Source of the DNA: CAZSXU01 sp964610505
GTDB taxonomy: Bacteria > Arandabacterota > Arandabacteria > JAGLYR01
DNA: 64,000 bases
NCBI GenBank assembly: GCA_964610505.1
Contig: CAZSXU010000002.1
Coordinates: 1-64,000, forward strand
Direction: 5' to 3'
Both the position numbers and the translations under genes were made by a program. Positions 58,667-64,000 of the stretch are shown one piece after another (the stretch's first letter is position 1; the number at the start of each line of letters is the position of its first letter). The notes under the pieces are model-generated. The model made no database searches. It saw nothing but the letters and a program-made list of their open reading frames with translations, and had not been told where the DNA came from.

Positions 58667-59710
58667 ATGGTTGAGACTCGCGAGGGAGAGGAGCCGGGAA
58701 CGGCGCGCCGGGAGAGATTCTGGAGGCGCCCGAGCGTGAATCGCGCGCTGAAGATCGGAATCAGCGGACTTCTTTTTGCATTTATTCTGTGGAAGATTGA
58801 TCTGTCTCTGGTCGTGGCGCAGTTCGGCGGGCTGCGTTGGGGACACGCCGCGTGGGCCACCGTGCTGTTCGCGTACAGCAACGTGGTCGGGGCGGTGCAG
58901 TGGGACCTGCTTCTCAAAGGGCAGGGCATCCGCCTGCCCGTCCGCAGAGTGATGTCGCTCTATTTCGTGGGTCTCTACTTCTCGAATTTCCTCCCCGCCA
59001 ATCTCGGGGGAGACGTGATTCGGGTCTACGACGTGCACCGATACGCGGGCAACGCCGAGGGTGCCGTGGCGGCCACGTTCTTCGATCGACTGTTCGGGCT
59101 GGTGGCCCTTTCGATCCTGGCCATCCTGGCCGCGGCGAGTTCTCTGTCAATACTCAAGAACGACGTTGTGATGGCGAGCGGCTTGGGCCTGGCCGTGATT
59201 CTGACGGTGGTTCTGGGGGTCACCTTCAGCAAGCGGCTGGCCAGGAGGATTGAATGGGCGCTGCGTCCCATCGGGTTCTCGGGGTTTGCCGCTCGCCTCA
59301 AGGCCGTGTACGAATCCGCCTACGCGTATCGGGCCAAGCCCGGGCTGCTGTGGGGGGTCACGGGCGTGGCGCTGATCGTTCAGGTCCTGAGGGTTCTCGT
59401 GCACTACGAGGTGGCCGTGGCCCTGGGGATCGAGGTTCCGATGAAGTACTATTTCTTGTTCATACCGGTGATTGCGATTCTGATTGCGCTTCCGATTTCC
59501 ATCAACGGGATTGGGGTCAGAGAAGGCGCCGGCATTCTCTTTTTCGGCCAGGTCGGCGTGACCCAGGCGGAAGCGTTTTCTATGGGGTTCCTTGCCTATC
59601 TGGTCGGTGTCGCGGTGAGTCTCGTGGGTGGGGTTCTGTTTGTTTTGCGAGGCCAGGTCCGAAGAGAGATCGTGAGGGAGGTCGAGTCTTTTGGAGAACC
59701 ATCTGGGTAG
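58667..59710 (+). CDS. Lysylphosphatidylglycerol synthase TM-region family protein
   Basis: The 347-residue protein has about eight membrane helices and the UPF0104/LPG_synthase_TM pattern: YFVGLYFSNFLPANLGGDVIRVYDV (about 100-124), FDRLFGLVAL and a Gly-rich ISINGIGVREGAG end. It lacks the cytosolic aminoacyl-transfer domain of MprF. Homologues near glycosyltransferases are thought to move lipid-linked substrates. The next gene overlaps by 20 bases. Transporter role is inferred. Confidence 0.85.
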   Translation: MVETREGEEPGTARRERFWRRPSVNRALKIGISGLLFAFILWKIDLSLVVAQFGGLRWGHAAWATVLFAYSNVVGAVQWDLLLKGQGIRLPVRRVMSLYFVGLYFSNFLPANLGGDVIRVYDVHRYAGNAEGAVAATFFDRLFGLVALSILAILAAASSLSILKNDVVMASGLGLAVILTVVLGVTFSKRLARRIEWALRPIGFSGFAARLKAVYESAYAYRAKPGLLWGVTGVALIVQVLRVLVHYEVAVALGIEVPMKYYFLFIPVIAILIALPISINGIGVREGAGILFFGQVGVTQAEAFSMGFLAYLVGVAVSLVGGVLFVLRGQVRREIVREVESFGEPSG

Positions 59711-62048
59711 GTCCAAGCCGAAGGATCGGATCAACCTGTGGGTCGCGGGGGCGGTCACGGCGATCGTCCTGGTGATGTACGGCGTCACGATTTCCCCGAC
59801 GGTTTCTTTCTGGGACAGCGGGGAGTTCATTGCCACGGCCGTCATTCTAGGCACGCCCCATCCGCCCGGAACGCCCCTGTATGTGCTGGTGGGGCGCCTG
59901 TTCTCGCTGCTGCCCTTTTCCGAGGCGGCGGTGGGCGTGAACGGGTTCTCGGCCCTGACGGGCGCGATGGCCGTGCTGTTCCTGTATCTTTCGCTGGTGC
60001 GTATCGTTCGAATCTGGAGACCGGAGCACACGCCCGAGAATGACCTCGTCGTCTACTCGGGTGCGGCCGCCGGCAGTTTGTTCGCTGCGTTCGCATCCAC
60101 ATACTGGACGAATGCGATCGAAGCGGAGGTCTATGCTCCGAGCGGGTTCCTGATGAGCTTCGGCACGTGGATGATGCTCAAGTGGGGGGCCTCGCCGCAG
60201 GAACCGGGCCGGAAGAACCTGGTGCTGGTCGTCGCCTACCTCCTTGCGCTGGGGATCGGCCTGCACCTGGGAACCTATCTGGCGGCGCTCTCCTTCCTGG
60301 CTTTCATTGTGGTGGTGAACTGGCGTCTCCTGCTGGACGCCAAGTTTATGGGCCTGGTCGTGGCGCTTTCCGTCCTGGGCGCTCTGGTCCACCTGCACAT
60401 TCCCATCCGTTCTTCGCTCCAGCCTCCGATCGATGAGTCCACCCCGCAGACGTTCATGAGCTTCTTCGATTTCGTCAATCGGAAACAGTACAAACCCATG
60501 ACGCTGTTTCACCGACAGGCCACCTGGACGTTTCAGTTCGAGATGTTCTGGAGATACTTCCTCGAGCAGTTCTCGGGCGAAGGTTCGGCCCTGGCTCGAG
60601 TGGTCGGCCGATTCCTTCCCCTGTTGGGACTGGTCGGGCTCTGGGTCCACATGAAGAAGCACCGCAAGACTTTCCTTCTCCTGGGATCCTTGTTCCTGCT
60701 CTCGGGTCTGTGGCTGATCGTCTATATGAATTTCACGGACCATGAGGTGAGGGAGCGCGACTACTTCTATGTCTACGCGTTCTTCCTGTACGCGGGCTAC
60801 ATGGGAATCGGGGGGGGTGAACTGGTCGGACGTCTGTGGCGACGCATGGCCCAGGGCGGCCGGAATCCTCGAGTCCCGGCCGTGGCCGCTGTCGTGCTGT
60901 TGATCGCTCTACCGCTGGGTGTGGCCGCTGCGAATTTCCACTCCCATGACCGCAGCGGTGACTTCAACGCGCACGATTACGCCTACAACATTCTCGTCGG
61001 CCTCGAACCAGATTCCGTGATCTTCACCAACGGAGACAACGACACGTTTCCGCTATGGTTCCTCCAGGAGGTCAAGGGGTTCCGCAAAGACGTGCGGGTC
61101 GTGAACCTGAGTCTGCTGAATACACCGTGGTATATTCTCCAGCTCAAGCACCTGGAACCCAAGGTCCCCATGCGGCTGAGCGACGAAGAGATCAACCGGC
61201 TGATGCCCGTTCGGCTGTCAGACGGACAGATCATTCTGGTACGCGACGTGGCCGTGCGCGATATCCTGATGGCGATTGCGGAAGACGGCTGGACGAGACC
61301 CATCTACTTCGCCGTGACCGTCCCGGGTTTGGAAGAGATGGGCGTCGGCGAGAACCTGCTGCTGGAGGGACTGGTCTACAAGGTGGTGGCGAATCGTTCC
61401 AGCGAAATCGACGTAGCCAAGACCGAGGAGAACCTGTTCAGCAAGTACCGGTATCGCGGGCTTCTGGACGAGGATTGGAATCTGAATACCAAGGTGTACA
61501 AGGACCGGAATACTCGAAGCCTGATGACGAACTACTCGGCCGCGTTCATTCGGCTGGCCTACGTGCACAGCCAGGAGGGGGAGACGGAGAAGAGCGTTCG
61601 GGAGTGCGAGATCTCGGGATTGATCACGCCGGATTACGTTCCTTACAAACAGCTGATGGTCCCGATGTACATCAAGGCGAACATGATTGAGGAAGCCGAG
61701 CGTCATGTCCGGGCGATGCTCGAGCGCGATCCCAGGGACGTCGAGGCATACCGACAGCTGTCCTTTGTTCTGGACAAGAAGGGTGTCTGGGAGGAAGCCG
61801 TGAACGCCCTGGAAGCGGGGCTGGAGGTCGCGCCGGAAGAGCCGCTTCTCTACAACGATCTCATGGTTCTGTATGAGAAGCACGGCGAAGGCGGACAGGT
61901 TCTCGATGTGGTGAACCGATGGCTTGCGCTCCACCCGGAGGACGAGCGATCGAAGGAACTGGCCAGAAACCTGGAGAGAGATCTGAAGGGGAATGCGGCT
62001 GCAGGGGAGTCGACTCTGCAAGAGTCCGGGGCGAGGGCGGCGGAATGA
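59691..62048 (+). CDS. DUF2723 membrane protein with C-terminal TPR
   Basis: The 785-residue protein has the DUF2723 N-terminal region: GVTISPTVSFWDSGEFIATAVILGTPHPPGTPLYVL, with the acidic residues of a GT-C active site, and about ten membrane helices. After residue 420 it is soluble, with TNGDNDTFPLWFLQEVKGFRKDV, then TPR-like repeats in the last 150 residues. DUF2723 proteins are distantly related to protein O-mannosyltransferases. The start is TTG 59691. The stop overlaps the following gene by ATGA. Confidence 0.85.
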   Translation: MENHLGRSKPKDRINLWVAGAVTAIVLVMYGVTISPTVSFWDSGEFIATAVILGTPHPPGTPLYVLVGRLFSLLPFSEAAVGVNGFSALTGAMAVLFLYLSLVRIVRIWRPEHTPENDLVVYSGAAAGSLFAAFASTYWTNAIEAEVYAPSGFLMSFGTWMMLKWGASPQEPGRKNLVLVVAYLLALGIGLHLGTYLAALSFLAFIVVVNWRLLLDAKFMGLVVALSVLGALVHLHIPIRSSLQPPIDESTPQTFMSFFDFVNRKQYKPMTLFHRQATWTFQFEMFWRYFLEQFSGEGSALARVVGRFLPLLGLVGLWVHMKKHRKTFLLLGSLFLLSGLWLIVYMNFTDHEVRERDYFYVYAFFLYAGYMGIGGGELVGRLWRRMAQGGRNPRVPAVAAVVLLIALPLGVAAANFHSHDRSGDFNAHDYAYNILVGLEPDSVIFTNGDNDTFPLWFLQEVKGFRKDVRVVNLSLLNTPWYILQLKHLEPKVPMRLSDEEINRLMPVRLSDGQIILVRDVAVRDILMAIAEDGWTRPIYFAVTVPGLEEMGVGENLLLEGLVYKVVANRSSEIDVAKTEENLFSKYRYRGLLDEDWNLNTKVYKDRNTRSLMTNYSAAFIRLAYVHSQEGETEKSVRECEISGLITPDYVPYKQLMVPMYIKANMIEEAERHVRAMLERDPRDVEAYRQLSFVLDKKGVWEEAVNALEAGLEVAPEEPLLYNDLMVLYEKHGEGGQVLDVVNRWLALHPEDERSKELARNLERDLKGNAAAGESTLQESGARAAE

Positions 62049-63778
62049 CCTCCGCTCGGGGCCGTTTCCCGAAGGGTCCTGGAATGGACGAACGGGCGGA
62101 TTTCGACCAGCGGATCCTGATTCTGGGATGGGACGGTGCAACGTGGGATCTTCTCCGGCCGTGGGCCGAAGCCGGCGAGCTGCCGGCGCTCGCCCGGGTG
62201 ATGGGGGAAGGATGCTGGGGCAGGATGAGGACGGTGATTCCTCCGGGAACCGGTCCGGCGTGGTCTTCCATGGTGACGGGCAAGAACCCGGGAAAGCACG
62301 GCGTCTTCGAGTTCATGGAAAGGCGGGAAGCCAGCTACCGGATCGGACCTCTGGACGGATCGGCTCTTCGAGCCGAAACGATCTGGGAGCGTGTGGGTGG
62401 TGCCGGCGGGGAGATCGTCGCTCTTAACGTACCCATGACCTACCCGCCGCGGCCGGTGGCGGGGACCCTGGTGTCCGGGATTCTCACTCCCCGATCGGCC
62501 CGAACGTACACCCATCCCCCCGAGTTTGCGGCCGCCCTGGAGTCCCGTGAGCCGGGCTATGCCGTCATGCCCACCGAGGTGTACGCACCCGGAAGAGTGA
62601 AGGAGTTTTTGACCCACCTCCACGAGGTGCTGGAGCACAAGCGTCGGGTTCTGCTCTGGCTGATGCGGGAGAAACCTTGGCGTTTCCTGATGCAGGTGTT
62701 CAACGAAACCGACGTGATCCAGCACGGTCTGTGGCACGTCATGGATCCGTCGCACCCGAACTACAACGCGGCCGAGGCCTCCGACCACGGACATGCGATT
62801 CTCGACCTGTACCGCAAGATGGACTCGATCTTGGACGACATCCTGAGCGCACTGCCCGAGAACACGACGCTGATGCTGGTTTCGGACCACGGTGCGGGAC
62901 CGCTCCGCCGGTTTCTGCACACGAACCTGTGGTTGATGGAGAGGGGGTTTCTTCAGATTCGACATCGCCCGATCTCTCGTCTAAAACACCGCCTCTTCCG
63001 GTGGGGGCTCACCCCGATGAATCTTTACAATACAACGTCGAAAGTGGGACTGGGCCGGGTCAAGACCAAACTCCGCTGGACGGCCAAGGGATATGCGGTT
63101 CTGAGATCCCTGTTTCTTTCCTTTGGCGATGTGGACTGGGAGAATACCCTGGCCTATGGGCTGGGGGGAGGGTGGGCCGGAGGAATCTACCTCAATGTGA
63201 AGGGGAGAGAACCCCTGGGCCGCATTGAACCCGGCGATGCCTATGAAAGGGAAAGGCGCCGGATCGCCGACGATCTTCGAGGGGTGCCGGATCCGGCAAC
63301 GGGCGCCCCGTTGGTGTCCAAGGTATGGTTCCGAGAGGAACTGTTCTCCGGGCCCTTTGCCTCGGAGTCTCCCGACCTCTATTTCAGCCCTTCGGACGAG
63401 AGCTGTGCGGTGTTTGGCGATTTTGAGTTCTCGTCGAATCGGGTCCTGGAGCCCACTTCGCCGGCGATTTCGGGGCAGCACCGCATGGACGGAGTGCTGG
63501 GAGTCTGGGGTCCGCACATTCGAAGGGGGGAGATCCTGGAGGGTGTGCGCATCGTAGACGTCGCTCCGACGGCCCTGCACCTGATGGGAATGGCCGTTCC
63601 CGAGGGCATGGACGGCCGGGTACTGAACGAGGCGCTGACTCCCGAGTTTCTGGGAAAGCGGGAGGTGCGGACCGTCCGGGAGGACGCATCGGACTCGTCG
63701 GCCGGCGGGCCCCGGTACAGCGATCGAGAGGAAGGCGAGATCATTGATCGCTTGAAGGGACTGGGCTACATCTCATAG
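62045..63778 (+). CDS. Alkaline-phosphatase-superfamily phosphodiesterase/phosphotransferase
   Basis: The 577-residue protein matches the type I phosphodiesterase/nucleotide pyrophosphatase fold: ILILGWDGATWDLL (metal Asp), PPGTGPAWSSMVTGKNPGKHG with the nucleophile Thr or Ser, NETDVIQHGLWHVMD and VSDHGAGPLRRFLHTN. It has no signal peptide, so it may act in the cytoplasm or start differently. Position directly after DUF2723 suggests a role in lipid-linked sugar or glycan phosphate turnover. The ATG overlaps the previous stop. Confidence 0.85.
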   Translation: MTSARGRFPKGPGMDERADFDQRILILGWDGATWDLLRPWAEAGELPALARVMGEGCWGRMRTVIPPGTGPAWSSMVTGKNPGKHGVFEFMERREASYRIGPLDGSALRAETIWERVGGAGGEIVALNVPMTYPPRPVAGTLVSGILTPRSARTYTHPPEFAAALESREPGYAVMPTEVYAPGRVKEFLTHLHEVLEHKRRVLLWLMREKPWRFLMQVFNETDVIQHGLWHVMDPSHPNYNAAEASDHGHAILDLYRKMDSILDDILSALPENTTLMLVSDHGAGPLRRFLHTNLWLMERGFLQIRHRPISRLKHRLFRWGLTPMNLYNTTSKVGLGRVKTKLRWTAKGYAVLRSLFLSFGDVDWENTLAYGLGGGWAGGIYLNVKGREPLGRIEPGDAYERERRRIADDLRGVPDPATGAPLVSKVWFREELFSGPFASESPDLYFSPSDESCAVFGDFEFSSNRVLEPTSPAISGQHRMDGVLGVWGPHIRRGEILEGVRIVDVAPTALHLMGMAVPEGMDGRVLNEALTPEFLGKREVRTVREDASDSSAGGPRYSDREEGEIIDRLKGLGYIS

Positions 63779-63941
63779 CAGCACTCTCCGCTCGCCTCTT
63801 CCCTCCGTTTTCCGATTTCGCACGCGGCGGTGGGATCTTGCGATCGGGCCCGTACCCTGGACGAGAGGGAACCGGAAAAGCCGCGGTCCGTGGGGACTAC
63901 GGCCGAGCTCCGTGTCGGCCTTCGCAAGAGAAGGGCTCGAA

Positions 63942-64000
63942 ATGACCAAGAGGACCGCTCGGGTGCTCCAGTGGCTGGTGGCGGTGGCCCTGGTGGCACT
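63942..64000 (+). CDS. Start of an exported protein, cut by the window end
   Basis: ATG 63942 follows GAGAAGGG. The 19 visible codons read MTKRTARVLQWLVAVALVA, a typical signal peptide start. Nothing can be said about the mature protein. The 163 bases before it show no gene. Confidence 0.55.
   Translation, partial: MTKRTARVLQWLVAVALVA

Overview
The window is about 64 kb of GC-rich (roughly 60-65% G+C by eye) bacterial chromosome, mostly housekeeping genes, nearly all on the + strand and often overlapping by 1-4 bases. The cell envelope genes (dTDP-sugar, GmhA, Wzx-type flippase, initiating glycosylphosphotransferase, SPOR protein, lipoprotein parvulin) point to a diderm. A degraded FlgD/T9SS-type C-terminal domain (47135-47260) and a bacterial GGGP-synthase family gene (14902) suggest a high-GC lineage of the FCB superphylum (Eisenbacteria/Krumholzibacteria/Latescibacteria-like). 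That placement is inference, not proof. The assembly has one 100-N gap inside a tandem repeat (51338-51437).

Layout. 1-2.2 kb: accessory DNA with a methyltransferase broken by a small inverted-repeat element, a MITE-like palindrome, and a HEPN/MNT toxin-antitoxin pair behind a near-consensus promoter with twin palindromic operators. 2.3-4.6 kb: a small membrane protein, tadA, two tRNA-Ser and one tRNA-Ala genes and the long-form SRP RNA. 4.7-15.7 kb: dnaX-ybaB-recR, pgsA-pgpA-cinA-thpR-recA-recX-alaS and the GGGPS-like gene. 15.8-27.8 kb: surface polysaccharide locus (long RmlA, RmlD, GmhA, Wzx, three GT4 enzymes, polyprenyl glycosylphosphotransferase, SMR-like protein), then udk, a DPPR-synthase-like UbiA protein, and ispE. 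27.9-33.7 kb: spoVG, tRNA-Gln, prs, rplY, pth and the rpsF-ssb-rpsR-DUF2232-rplI block. 33.7-39.8 kb: parvulin lipoprotein, bifunctional-nuclease-family protein, periplasmic binding protein, selA, and a pseudo-tyrosine-kinase/SPOR fusion. 39.9-44.5 kb: smc and ftsY. 44.5-47.3 kb: candidate orphan ncRNA, DUF2225 gene, a truncated PAS/H-box protein and a pseudogene remnant. 47.3-52.7 kb: FMN riboswitch, ribD-ribE-ribBA-ribH, nusB and a metallophosphoesterase. 52.8-63.8 kb: a second glycan cluster (GT2, GT4, methyltransferase, YfhO-like, LPG-synthase-TM, DUF2723 and AP-superfamily proteins) that is largely translationally coupled.

The most unusual theme is DNA between genes. Short tandem arrays sit at many gene junctions and often copy the end or start of the adjacent gene (SMC stop region x3.6, NusB start region at least x5 as coupled 17-codon ORFs, the stop of a glycosyltransferase, and others). 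A 47-nt hairpin family starts directly after TAG stop codons. Both tRNA-Ser genes are abutted on their 5' side by perfect but unrelated hairpins. These, the orphan ncRNA at 44653-44810 and the operator-bearing HEPN/MNT module are the best candidates for undescribed biology.
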